Shown here: positions 56,601-63,158 of the stretch, piece by piece
Layout: each line of letters begins with the position of its first letter
Position numbering within the stretch: the first letter of the stretch is position 1
Origin: Mermis nigrescens
Lineage: Eukaryota > Nematoda > Enoplea > Mermithida > Mermithidae
Assembly: GCA_036768485.1 (NCBI GenBank)
Contig: JAVLUZ010000352.1
Coordinates: 186,001 to 250,000 of the forward strand
DNA length: 64,000 nt
Reading direction: 5' to 3'
Position numbers and translations under genes: made by a program
Notes under the pieces: generated by a model
What the model saw: only the letters and a program-made list of their open reading frames with translations
Told to the model about the DNA's origin: nothing
Database searches by the model: none

Positions 56601-59600
56601 AGGCCCTGCTATACTTCCCGCCGCGCGGCGCCGCGCGGTGCCGCGTTGACAAAATAAGCTGCTATACTTCCAAACGCGGCGCCGCGTGGAAGTATAGCAG
56701 CACATCGCCCCGCGGCGCCACGGTGCCGCGTGACAGATAAATTGAAGTTTGAACACTGTTCAAACTTTTCCCACGCGGTGGGACGCGGCGGCCTATATTT
56801 ATCATTTATTTATGAGGGAAAGCTTGATTTTAGCACTTTTATGATGTACTGATGTTTATGCATACGTGAAAGCGTGAAAATTGAATACATAATCGATTTT
56901 TAAGATGTCTGTGTGCAAAAATGTGTGTCTCTATCAGTGATGTAAAAGATCCAGATTTTTACCCAGATCCAGATCCAGATAAAGATACGGTTCAGATTTT
57001 CTAGCAGATCCAGATCCAGATAACCAGATCAGAAAATAACCAGATCCAGATTCAGAGCGTTTTGCCAGATCAAAATTTAAAAAGATCCAGATACAGATCC
57101 AGATCCAGATAAAAATATATTTTTTGTGCAGCAATTTGTATTGCTAAAAAGGAAGGCGTAAAGCGCCCAAGCCCAGATTGTTTGGGGGGTCTCGGGTGGC
57201 GGGACTAATATAACAACCCCCCAGAGGGGTCTGGGGCAGAGCCGAGGAAAATTTGCATTTTAGAGCTTTTACATAAAAATGATATCAGTAAAAATTGTCT
57301 AAAAAGTAAAAGCTCACAAGTTTAGACTTTTGAGTCAACCAAAAGACAGTGTAGTCTGCTTTTTACAAAAACGACATTAATCCAAATTACGAATGCAATT
57401 TTTTTAAACATTGCTGCTAAAATTATAATCACTCATGAATACTTGTCGTACTATTTGAAAGTTCCTTTCTGTCTCACAGACATCAACAACAATTTTAATC
57501 AACAAATAATTCAAATTAAAATAAAATGTTGGTTAATTTTAAACAGGGTAATATTTTTTTAATTGGCGTCTTTCAATCTGTTCAGACGTCCTAAACACGA
57601 CGAAAAATTCAAAATTTTCCCATTTTTAGGCAAAAAAGTCTCTCAAAGGTCAATTCTGATGATCGTTTATGTGAAAAAACAACCTTCAATACATTTTTAT
57701 CACTTAAGTTACTTTTCTGCAGAGCTTTGAAAATTTTTTCTAAAACCAAAAAATTATGGGGGGTCAGCGGCACTTTTTGGCCATTCTGAAGGGGGGGTAG
57801 CACGGAACTGGGGGTCAAAGGTCAAAACCCCCAGCAGACGCCCCCCCCACGTGCATGTAAGGCTAACCCACCCACATGAAATCGTAAAACAGAAAGGATA
57901 CCATCGCTGAAAAATAACTCCCTGATCTCTTTAACTAGATATAACTTGACTAAACAGATCCAGATCCAGATAAAGATCAGGTTCTGAATTTCTGGCAGGT
58001 ACAGATCCAGATCAGAAAATAACCAGATCCAGATTATCTGGATATGGATCTGAATCTGGATAAAAAGATCAGATCCAGATGATCTTTTACATCACTAGTC
58101 TCTATGCCTTTCAAAACTTGTTTTCATGATGCTGAAACCGAAAATGAGTACAGTTTTTGATGTGCACAATCGTTGACCTATACCCTTTTCACTTGTTTTC
58201 TTGACACAGAATACAGTATACAGCTTACACATGTTTTACTTTTTTGCTGTTTTACTGCAGTTACAACATCAATAAATTTTTTCTGCCGCGCGGCACCGCG
58301 TGGCGCCGCGTTGGAAGTATAGCAGCTACTTCGCCACGCGGCGCCGCGCGGCGAAGTATAGCAGGGCCTTAAGCGTTTAAGTCGCGTTTTCTTAAAGTGA
58401 TGCAATGTATTGTAATGCTTATTTTCGTGGAAACATAAGTCATGCAAAAAGATGTAAAAACGATAATAACGATAAAAAATAGGAGGAAAACGCATTAATA
58501 TTATGTTCTTCAGGAGGTCATTTGGGCAGTGATGTCATTTGAAGTGAATTATGTGAATTATGAATTAATTAAGTGAACTATGTCAGGATACTCTTTAGGT
58601 CTCCTGCGATTAGGTCGTGAAAAAGCGTTCCTAAATAAACTCTATTGATTCTTTATTGCCAAATTTCGTGGCGAGAACCGTAACTTCCCACTCTGTATGT
58701 TGATGTATTTATTTTTAATCGTCTATGTTCACTAGTATCTCCTTTCCATGCTCTTGTTTGATGTTTTGAAAAAGATATGTTTGATTGAATGAATAATTCA
58801 TTTAAAAAAACTTGACTATCTTTTTCTGAAGTTTCGTCAAAAACGCTCCACTATGATAATCAGAAGATTTTATCAACAAAATGCAATCTTCTTTTGTGTC
58901 TTCGTTACATTGGTGATTAACGACCTTCGATTAATTATTTATGCACTTATTTTTTTCACTTTTATTTATCACTGGCGCCGGTACCAGCCTAGCACCAGCC
59001 CGGTGCTTAGAAACTGGTCCGGCACCGGTGCCCAGGACATCACCACACATGGGCGTGAGGGGGGGGTTGGGGGTATGCACCCCCAGAAACCAAAATAGCC
59101 CTCCCCCAAAATTCAATTTTTGAGATGTTTTTTCGCAATTTTTTGATGCCAATGGATAGTGTTCCATGAGAAACGTTTAAAAATAGTGTTTTTTTGCCAT
59201 ACCATCATTTTTAAGACCATTTTTGACCTTTGAAAAATCTTGCACACTGCACCCCCCAGAATTTTGATGCGACCCAAGTATGGACATCACTATTCATGAG
59301 ATGTTTTCAAATGATTTCTAGGAAATGTCTTGCTGTCTACCTACGGCTTAAATGATTACAAAGCTCAAGCTTATCTAGAAGCCAAAAGTTTTTAAGCATC
59401 TGTAAAGCAGTAGTCAGTGTTCGCCATTTTACTAAATCACGCTCCATATTCAATTTTTTAGGGAATATTTTTTTAAGATATTTTCTAACCCACAGTAACT
59501 ACTAACTGACTGAATAGATACATATAATTGGCTTACTGCTAAAAAAGTAATCGAATTCAAAAAGATTCGTCAAAGTTAGAAAAGTTTGCAAAAATCTATA

Positions 59601-60543
59601 CTTTACAATCAATCTATAATGAACGCAACTGCAACAAAAACCTTGTCCGAATCTTCAGTGTAAACCATACACGTATGTACAGTGGTGCCATGAAAGATGA
59701 CGCCCCATCACCCGCAGAATTATACTGGATGGTGCGTCGCGAGCGCCGCGTTACGTCCATCATGCGCCATCATCTCTTTTTGTCTATTAAGCGCCATTAA
59801 CCTCCATCATCTCGTTAATCTGGCGATGCGGACGGCGCAATTTAGCTATTAATAGCGCCAACAAGAGGGAGCGCGCCAGCATTCACGCGCACGCTTCCTT
59901 GTTGGCACTATTAATAGCTAAATTGTGCCGTCCGCATCGCCAGATTAACGGGATGATGGAGGTTAATGGCGCTTAATAGAAAAAGAGATGATGGCGCATG
60001 ATGGACGTAACGCGGCGCTCGCGACGCACCATCCATTATAATTCTGAGGGTGATGGGGCGTCATCTTTCATGGCGACCACTGTAAGACGGGGATGGGATA
60101 ATGATCCCCCTACCCAAAGTCGGTCGTCCCCCCATCCCCCAAACTAGAGAATTTTTGACTCTCTTATTTTTGAAAGAAAATCGAATTTTTTTACCGTTTT
60201 TGGCCAAAAATTTGAGGTCCTTACCCCCCCCTTAAAAACGGCCGGGACCACAACCCCCAATTTCCGAGCCGTTACATGTATCGTATACACAATCATTAGT
60301 CCATGGTCTTGCTGATTTCATCAAAATTGTAGAACAATTCACCAGAAAAATTGCCCATTCTTTGAAATTTACACTTAAATTATATGTTCAACGTATTTGA
60401 ATCTTTTATTCGATTTATTTATTTGAAATTTGTTACTTTTAGGAAACTTGTCTGCGATTGTTCTGTGTAGCATCTCTGCGCAAAATTTCGACGCTCTAGA
60501 TCCGTTGTGGCCATCGTAGACACCGTAAAAGCAACAATTTTCC
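35531..60543 (-). CDS. ILKAP: ILKAP-type PP2C serine/threonine phosphatase, seven exons, N-terminus outside the window
   Basis: A metal-dependent protein phosphatase of the PP2C family, similar to integrin-linked-kinase-associated phosphatase. Seven exons joined in consistent phase give about 256 residues. Metal and active-site motifs are visible: YGVYDGHNG (first exon), KDGSTAT and LGDSR (third), SRSIGDG (fifth), IACDGLW (sixth) and KRGSGDNVTVVLV (last). Family-specific stretches support ILKAP over PPM1A or PPM1D: RASKFCAEMLHRTI, DKFPKK, KRCLIESYKKTDDDFL, KPAWKDGSTAT and EERMRIQKAGG. The N-terminal part with the conserved RxxMQDAH motif is not found and probably lies past 64 kb. Introns of 1.8 to 7.5 kb are full of MITEs and hAT elements. 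All splice sites are GT-AG. Confidence 0.93.
36031..36285 (+). mobile_element. Family A MITE, copy A11
   Basis: Runs from about TTGGGGCGGGCGGCACC to GCCCAGGTATG. Contains the shared CAACGTTTCTCATCGAGC block. The left end is diverged and lies against a family E-like patch (35790-36030). Confidence 0.75.
36721..37222 (+). mobile_element. Family A MITE, copy A12, split by a nested copy
   Basis: The left part 36721-36807 starts CATAGATGGGC and the right part 37056-37222 ends CAAAGGTGTG. The two parts make one copy once the 248-bp insert is removed. Confidence 0.85.
36808..37055 (-). mobile_element. Family A MITE, copy A13, nested inside A12
   Basis: Runs CACACCTGGTCGTG to GCCCACGTATG. The perfect 8-bp duplication GTGGTATG is host A12 sequence, so the family has inserted into itself in opposite orientation and formed a hairpin. 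Confidence 0.95.
37612..37773 (+). mobile_element. Family B MITE, copy B2
   Basis: Runs CAGGGACGTAGCTGG to AGATACGTACCTG with a perfect duplication TAGGCTTT. Confidence 0.95.
38058..38563 (+). mobile_element. Family E element E3 with nested A15
   Basis: The left part ACATGCAACGGCTCTAAAT ends GGGGTCCCGGC; the right part resumes after A15 and ends CCTGTTACGTGTATG. Family E ends are CATACATGTAACGG-like. Contains the GGATCCCCCATCCCCC block. Confidence 0.65.
38094..38358 (+). mobile_element. Family A MITE, copy A15, nested in E3
   Basis: Runs CATACGTGGGCAGC to GCCCAGGTGTG with a perfect duplication GTCCCGGC. The interior has a repeated 'tattttgatttctgg' type unit. Confidence 0.95.
38683..38893 (-). 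mobile_element. Family A MITE, copy A16
   Basis: Runs CACACCTGGGCACCCC to GCCCACCTAGG. Flanks ATTGCATC and GTTGCATC match at 7 of 8. It ends about 60 bp downstream of an ILKAP exon. Confidence 0.88.
38952..39045 (-). CDS. ILKAP: ILKAP exon with DG motif
   Basis: The acceptor TTTCTCGCAG precedes it, and the first base completes Arg. It encodes YILIACDGLWKTFSNQ and LSFVANAQEESEK, and ends at a GTTTGC donor in phase 0. The Asp of ACDG is a PP2C metal ligand. Confidence 0.93.
39241..39488 (-). mobile_element. Family A MITE, copy A17
   Basis: Runs CACACCTGGGCGCG to ACACACCTATG. Flanks GCCCCAAG and GCCGCAAG match at 7 of 8. Confidence 0.9.
39640..39985 (+). mobile_element. Family D MITE, copy D6
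   Basis: The left end is eroded. The interior has ACGCATCAAAAACATC, the core GGCGCGAAGCGCC (39842-39854) and GGGGTTAAAAC, and it ends TTAGATCATGCGTG. Confidence 0.7.
40024..40173 (+). mobile_element. Family B MITE, copy B3
   Basis: Runs CAGGCACGTAGCTGG to AGATACGCACCTG. Flanks ATGTGTTG and GAGGGTTG match at 5 of 8. Inserted in a family D remnant. Confidence 0.85.
40186..40596 (-). mobile_element. Family D MITE, copy D7, nested in another family D copy
   Basis: Runs CATAAATGATCTTGTGG to ATGCTGTGCATGTATG. Flanks GTTGGGGG and GTCGGGGG match at 7 of 8. The core GGCGCTTCGCGTC lies at about 40384. Confidence 0.85.
40597..40855 (-). mobile_element. Family D MITE, copy D8 (right part)
   Basis: Continues family D sequence after the D7 insertion: GGGGTTTCAACC, the core GACGCTTCGCCCC, and the end ATGCTGTACATGTACG. 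Confidence 0.75.
40899..41018 (-). CDS. ILKAP: ILKAP exon with SRSIGDG motif
   Basis: The acceptor TTATTTCGAG precedes it. It encodes DGRILGQLEVSRSIGDG, then QYKNHGVTCIPDVRR and CTLTEQD with two bases of Arg. The donor is GTTCTT. The 120-nt length joins the neighbouring exons in frame. Confidence 0.93.
41069..41702 (+). mobile_element. Family C element C5
   Basis: Runs TTAGGGGGCGGATTTAAGG to CTATATCCGCCACTG, 634 bp. It starts about 50 bp upstream of an ILKAP acceptor. The left terminal CAG is lost, and the flanks are not a clean match. Confidence 0.8.
41732..41935 (+). mobile_element. Family C-related short element C6
   Basis: Runs CAGTGGCGGATCCAG to TTAATCCGTCCCTG, 204 bp. Flanks GCAGTGTG and GCAGTATG match at 7 of 8. 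An internally deleted derivative. Confidence 0.88.
41936..42409 (-). other. ILKAP: ILKAP intron, AT-rich unique DNA
   Basis: 42230-42350 is nearly pure A/T. No exon. Confidence 0.45.
42410..42610. repeat. Diverged dispersed repeat, family H copy 2
   Basis: Collinear with 34030-34240 (GTGCACAAATTACAA, TGGTTTAAACAGAAG, ACTGATAAG, CACTGAAAATTTATT). Confidence 0.6.
42737..42858 (-). CDS. ILKAP: ILKAP exon, central catalytic region
   Basis: The acceptor TGGGTTTTTCAG precedes it. It encodes AILCRYKPEEQKCIPL, TLTIDHNPSKFEERM and RIQKAGGVV plus two bases. The donor is GTAAAT. The DHNPxxxEERMRIQKAGG block is the ILKAP counterpart of the PP2C DHKP motif. Confidence 0.95.
43237..43410 (+). mobile_element. 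Family B MITE, copy B4
   Basis: Runs CAGGCACGTAGCTGG to AGATACGTGCCTG. Flanks TTTGATAC and TTCGATAC match at 7 of 8. Confidence 0.93.
43717..44102 (+). mobile_element. Family F MITE, copy F1
   Basis: Runs CACAGGTGCATAACTCAGG to ATGTGCACGTAGG. Flanks TTTGGAGG and TTCGGAGG match at 7 of 8. Contains the core ACGCGAAGCGCC near 43951. Its relative is at 61651-62067. Confidence 0.85.
44243..44642 (+). mobile_element. Family D MITE, copy D9
   Basis: Begins TAAACATCACATTATTCTG and ends CCCGATCATGTTTG. Flanks are TTTACAAC on both sides. Interior blocks: GGTAAGCGTCAAAAAC, CTATTTTTCTAGAGC, GGCTCGAGCGCGCC. Confidence 0.8.
44643..45114 (-). other. ILKAP: ILKAP intron, no repeat recognised
   Basis: Nothing supported beyond intronic DNA. 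Confidence 0.4.
45115..45331 (+). mobile_element. Family A MITE, copy A18
   Basis: Runs CATAGGTGGCACC to GCCCAGGTATG. Flanks ACTGGAAC and ACCAACAC match at 5 of 8. Confidence 0.8.
45610..46234 (+). mobile_element. Family C element C7 (best full-length copy)
   Basis: Runs CAGGGGCGGATTTAGGG to CTAGATCCGCCACTG, 625 bp. Flanks CACATACG and CACATATG match at 7 of 8. Two cores, GGCGCTACGCGCC (about 45734) and GGCGCTTCGCGCC (about 45980), lie in the same copy. Confidence 0.93.
46243..47447 (-). other. ILKAP: ILKAP intron, mostly unique AT-rich DNA
   Basis: 46800-46960 is almost pure A/T with short ATATAATT repeats. The patch 47175-47350 has GGAGGCGGAGG and TTTCCGATGCATTATAG, weakly like family C. 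Confidence 0.4.
47448..47608 (+). mobile_element. Family B MITE, copy B5
   Basis: Runs CAGGCACGTAGCTGG to AGATAAGTGCCTG with a perfect duplication CCTGCATT. Confidence 0.95.
47942..48115 (-). mobile_element. Family B MITE, copy B6
   Basis: Runs CAGGCACGTATCTCTGG to CCAGCTACGTGCCTG with a perfect duplication ATGTAGAC. Confidence 0.95.
48464..48551 (-). CDS. ILKAP: ILKAP exon with KDGSTAT and GDSR motifs
   Basis: The acceptor TATTTGAAG precedes it. It encodes KPAWKDGSTATTVLIL and NKVAYISNLGDSR. The donor is GTAAGT, phase 0. The incoming G joins GT from the previous exon as Val. Confidence 0.93.
48630..48807 (-). mobile_element. Family B MITE, copy B7
   Basis: Runs CAGGCACGTATCTTTAAGG to CCAGCTACGTGCCTG with a perfect duplication TATGTATA. 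Confidence 0.95.
48820..49076 (-). mobile_element. Family E element E4
   Basis: Runs CATACATGTAAGGAGG to GAGCCGTTACATGTATG. It contains three tandem units of the GGCCGTTTTATGATTTTT type at about 48938-48981. Flanks match at 5 of 8. Confidence 0.75.
49085..49443. mobile_element. Other hAT-like MITE
   Basis: Begins CAGGCCCGTATCCAGGATC and ends AATCACTGCCCTG, with GC-rich subterminal blocks GGGGGGGCGG and GGCGGCCGCCGCCCC. Flanks TGTGCAGT and ACGGCAGT match at 5 of 8, one base offset. Confidence 0.55.
49663..49835 (+). mobile_element. Family K MITE, copy 2
   Basis: Shares TTCTAGGGGTCCGATG, CAATCCTGGAGGTTCTATCG and a CTATGTTTGTG right end with 441-583. Confidence 0.5.
49844..49997 (+). mobile_element. 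Family D MITE, copy D10 (154 bp, internally deleted)
   Basis: Runs CATACATGTACAGCAAGG to AGCACACGTCTG with a perfect duplication GATAGTAC. Confidence 0.93.
50638..50895 (-). mobile_element. Nested family E copies inside the hAT element
   Basis: An outer copy starts CATGCATGTAACAGCTC. A second copy, 50680-50852 (CATACATGTAACGGC to GTTACACGTATG), is inserted in it with flanks CTCCTCGG and GTTTTCGG (5 of 8). Confidence 0.65.
50896..52430. other. Interior of the hAT element, AT-rich, no ORF
   Basis: Repeated TTTTTGTACATG- and CAAAGATTTTT-like words and several core palindromes occur, but no coding region. Confidence 0.45.
52646..53069 (-). mobile_element. Family D remnant interrupted by the hAT element
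   Basis: The right part of a family D copy: GCATTTTTGATGCG-like DNA, TTTTTTAGCCCG, and the end TACAGTACATGTC near 52919. The left part probably lies at 50006-50113. Confidence 0.45.
53070..53459 (-). mobile_element. Family D MITE, copy D12
   Basis: Runs CATACATGATCTTTGG to CCATGCTATGCATTATT. Flanks TTTTTCAC and GTTTTCAC match at 7 of 8. The core GGCGCTTCGCGCC lies at about 53272. Confidence 0.85.
53733..54315 (-). mobile_element. Family D MITE, copy D13, with nested B8
   Basis: Runs CATGCATGAGGGG to CACGCTGTGCAAGTCG. Flanks TTAATTAC and GTAATAAC match at 6 of 8. The core GGCGCTTCGTGCC lies at about 54096. Confidence 0.78.
53873..54044 (+). mobile_element. Family B MITE, copy B8, nested in D13
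   Basis: Left end diverged (TATGCACTTAGCTGG), right end AGATACGTGTCTG. No target duplication remains. Confidence 0.8.
54589..54673 (-). CDS. ILKAP: ILKAP exon
   Basis: 85 nt encoding EEVEQNLKRCLIESYKK, TDDDFLDQARK and two bases of Val. The acceptor is ACTATGTATTTAG and the donor GTATGT. The phases (1 in, 2 out) match both neighbours exactly. Confidence 0.92.
54674..55595 (-). other. ILKAP: ILKAP intron, A-rich DNA
   Basis: An A-rich tract at 54715-54830. No repeat family or exon. Confidence 0.45.
56598..58373. mobile_element. Third-level element with GCGGCGCC-rich ends
   Basis: Inverted ends AAGGCCCTGCTATACTTC and GAAGTATAGCAGGGCC. Next to each lie repeats of GCTATACTTCC and of CGCGGCGCCGCG, about 100-130 bp per side. 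No target duplication was identified. Confidence 0.75.
56935..58097. mobile_element. Innermost hAT element with GATCCA subterminal repeats
   Basis: Ends CAGTGATGTAAAAGATC and GATCTTTTACATCACTA, flanked by a perfect 8-bp duplication GTCTCTAT (56927-56934 and 58098-58105). Both ends carry many copies of CAGATCCAGATC-like words (56945-57115 and 57955-58080). 1163 bp, no transposase ORF. Confidence 0.93.
59044..59282 (-). mobile_element. Family A MITE, copy A19, in a hAT terminus
   Basis: Runs CACACATGGGCGTG to GACCCAAGTATG. The perfect duplication GACATCAC is the terminal sequence of the outer hAT element. Confidence 0.95.
59666..60292 (+). mobile_element. Family E element E1 split by a foldback
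   Basis: The left 14 bp CATACACGTATGTA and the right part from 60083 (AAGACGGGGATGGG to CCGTTACATGTATC) form one copy when the foldback is removed. Flanks GTGTAAAC and GTATACAC match at 6 of 8. Confidence 0.75.
59680..60082. mobile_element. 403-bp Tc1/mariner-type foldback MITE
   Basis: CAGTGGTGCCATGAAAG and its inverted partner CTTTCATGGCGACCACTG bound two arms of about 185 bp that pair almost perfectly around a short centre near 59875-59900. The element sits between TA dinucleotides (59678-59679 and 60083-60084). Interior is GC-rich (GCGTCGCGAGCGCCGCG). It lies in an ILKAP intron. Confidence 0.92.
60437..60543 (-). CDS. ILKAP: ILKAP exon with DGHNG motif, most upstream seen
   Basis: The acceptor GTCTTGCTCTTTTAG precedes it. 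It encodes ENCCFYGVYDGHNGSR, ASKFCAEMLHRTI and ADKFPK plus one base. The donor is GTAACA, phase 1. The Asp and Gly of YDGH are the PP2C metal site. Incoming phase 2 shows that another upstream exon exists. Confidence 0.94.
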
Positions 60544-61650
60544 CTAAAAGAGCAAGACAAAAATAAAATGTAAAATTATAAAAGATAAAAATTAAAATGA
60601 CAAAAAAAGAATAAAAATAAAAAACTATGTGGTTTACTAAAAATGGTGTTGTAAAGTAAAATTTGCTCAGTCCCACGAAATAAAAAAATGTCGATTTTTG
60701 AAGTGAGTTGTGAGGCTAGAAGGTGCTCAACCTTTAAAGCGTAGCAGTGAAAAAATGAAAAACCAGATAAACAAAATAAAGAAAAATAAATAAATATAAA
60801 AAATGAAAAAAGTTAAGATAAACAAAAGAAAATCGCAACATACGTAAACTTGCATTGTGAGGCTCAATAATGCGGAACCATGTTCTGGAAATTCCGAGAA
60901 AATATTTAAAAATGCGAGAAAAAATTCGGATTGAATATTTAAATTTAATTAAATAAATATTTGACTAAAATATGTATTTAGCTACACTTTAAGGTGGCTG
61001 ATGCTAATCCAACATATTAATAAGAAGGCTAACTAGAATGCATCTTGTTAATTAGAATGTGGAATACGGTTAAATTCGTATTGGATCGTATTTAACTATT
61101 ATAAAAAACTTGCATTTTTTTATTGAAAATGGGTAAAACTGAAATGTATTAAATGAACACTTCTTAATAAATACAAAAGATTTAAAAAATTAATATTAAA
61201 TTTTAATTCTATATAAAATTAAATGCAATTCAAATAAAAATTAAATTTAAATTAAGAATTCACATTAAAACTAGACGAAAAACATATAAATTAAAGCACA
61301 TAAATTGAATTATAATTGAATAAAATTAAATATGTGCATTAAACTTAAATAAAAGTTGCAAACAGAAGTTGAAGATTTATTTAAATGAAAGTCGCAATTG
61401 CGCCGGATAGATTTTTTAGGCTTCGGATTTATGTATATTTACATAAATTGATGATTTGTGTACTGCAAATAGAATACTCGGATCAAACTTATTAACACAT
61501 TCGACATTAGCACGTCAGAAATAAGAAGGAAAACGAATTTTCATCGAAAAACGTCAGAAAATTTGCATTCCCAGGCACTAGTCCTGAATTTTAAGTCCAA
61601 AATATACAATTTTCAAAACAAAATCCCAAACAATTCGGAAAAATAACAAT
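60544..61650 (-). other. ILKAP: ILKAP upstream intron, AT-rich DNA
   Basis: No N-terminal ILKAP exon was found here. 61180-61370 is nearly pure A/T. Confidence 0.45.
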
Positions 61651-62067
61651 AATCATAGGTGCACAAGGTCAGGGTCGGCAGGGAGGGAGGGGATGGAGCG
61701 GGGGTGAAATCCCGAATACCCAAAACAGTAAATTTTATGTTCACGATTTTTTGCTGTTTAAACTATCAAAATGGTCAAAATAGCCTATAACGAGTTTTTT
61801 CGTGTTGATATCGCATTTTAAAAGCATTTTTAGTCCATTTTGACTGCATTATATCATTTTTAACACTCAAAAATTGATTAATTTTGGGCACTTTTCGAGT
61901 AAAAAGTACATAAAAATACTAGCGGGAAACTTTTTTGACCTTTTTACTGCTTTTTACCCCGAAAATGATGCAAAAAAGCGTTTCATCAGCTCGAAATCGC
62001 CATACAGTACCTGTCCAGCTAACCCTTCAGGGGGGTAATACCCCCTCACCTCCTATATGCATGTGTG
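61651..62067 (+). mobile_element. Family F MITE, copy F2
   Basis: Starts near ATCATAGGTGCACAAGG and ends CTATATGCATGTGTG. ATAACAAT on both sides is an 8-bp match. Shares AAATCCCGAATACCCAAAAC and GTTTAAAC-type blocks with F1. Confidence 0.85.
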
Positions 62068-62273
62068 ATAACAATATATAATGTTTAATGGCTTATCTAG
62101 CTAAAATTACGCCAGAAATCTAGGCGAAAACTAAAACGGATTGATCTAACGGCGTGATGCATGTCAGTTACAGCGTTTTCCAAAGAACTCTCATTTTTTC
62201 ATTTTTTAACCCCCTAATTTTACCGTATATCTTCATTGAATATTTTAAAATTTGTTTTGAGTACAGGCTACAG

Positions 62274-62735
62274 CAGTGATCGGACCGAGGGTACTTTTTG
62301 GACCCTCGGCCTCGGCCGAGGCCGAGGCGACTTAAAATCCTTGCCTCGGCCCGAGGCCGAGGGTAATGCCGAGGGTCAAGCTTATATACCTATACCCATA
62401 AATAGTACTCTTAGAATATTTTGTATGTACATGAGCTAGAGAATAATCGTAATATTTAACACTTTATCGAACTAAAACAAATGTTTATTGGTGATAGCCA
62501 GAATTTTTATTTCAATCTGATGAAGCAGATAATTCATAATCAAAATATAGATCATGTGAATCAAAGTTAGCCTCATCTATTTCGCCTTGTTGTGCTATCG
62601 CGTTATTGTCGTCGTCAGCCTTTATCAGATTATTTAAAGTCACACTATTATAACCAACTACTTTGAGATTGTGCTTTACAAAAAAAGTTTTTGAAAGTTT
62701 TATGGTAGCAGGCGAATGCGAGAATTACTGTACTT
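62274..62735 (-). mobile_element. Truncated CCTCGG-type hAT element
   Basis: Starts CAGTGATCGGACCGAGG. It carries the same CCTCGG/CCGAGG array and adjacent TATATACCTATACCC block as the right end of the element at 50122-52637. It is cut near 62735 by a family C fragment. Confidence 0.88.
62523..62735 (-). pseudogene. Probable transposase C-terminal remnant
   Basis: A minus-strand frame reading SKTFFVKHNLKVVGYN, SVTLNNLIKADDDNNA, IAQQGEIDEANFDSHD and DYELSASSD, then TGA at 62523-62525. It lies about 250 bp inside a hAT terminus, where a transposase C-terminus is expected. No catalytic or dimerisation motif remains, so the assignment is by position. Confidence 0.45.
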
Positions 62736-62739
62736 TCTG

Positions 62740-63158
62740 ATCCATCCAGTAGCGGGAGGGGGCGGTATACAAACTTTTCCAAAAAAGTCAAAAACAGGTC
62801 CACAATTTTGCCCTTAACGCGTGAAATAGCATTTTTCGGTGTTTTACATTGTATACTTTTACATAAAATCACTTTTGAAGTCATATTTTTCTTAAAATTT
62901 CAGAATTTTAGACAATTTTGTGCGAAAAATCCTTAAATTTCTAAGACTTTAACAAAAATCTGGCGCGAAGCGCCGAAAAATTTGCAAAATTAAGGCAGAT
63001 AGACGTCTAGAAGCATGATTTACTGCTTGATTTCCTGTATTTATAGCATTTGATGCGAAACATTGAAATTTTTTTATTGAAAATAGAAGAAAACTATGCA
63101 AAAATAGCTGTTTTGCTATTAAAATTGTTTTGAAACCTACATGAACAGAAAAGGGCTT
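62740..63158 (-). mobile_element. Family C element fragment C8
   Basis: The right terminus is degraded to GATCCATCCAGTAGCGGG. The interior has CGCGTGAAATAGC, the core GGCGCGAAGCGCC (about 62961) and AAGCATGATTTACTGC. It stops near ACATGAACAGAAAAGG. Confidence 0.75.

Larger units (their letters stand above)
56316..58675. mobile_element. Second-level element with about 100-bp inverted ends
   Basis: The left arm GCCACAAAATTTG, then TTTATTTAGGAACGC and TTTTTCACGACCTAATCG, is mirrored at 58578-58675. Arms are roughly 85% alike. It contains the next element. Confidence 0.7.
55596..59292. mobile_element. Outer hAT-like element of a four-level nest
   Basis: The left end TAGTGATGTCCCGGTACC pairs with the right end, where GGACATCACTA is split by MITE A19. 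Subterminal GGTACC/GCCGG-rich blocks lie at 55607-55640 and 58974-59035. The flanks GTAAACAG and TTCATGAG do not make a convincing duplication. A 2.4 kb second element sits inside. Confidence 0.65.

Noticed and set aside
58853..59167. Frames around the GGCACCGGTGCC stretch near 58974-59035
   Set aside because: They arise from the subterminal GC-rich array of the outer hAT element and the adjoining MITE, not from a gene.
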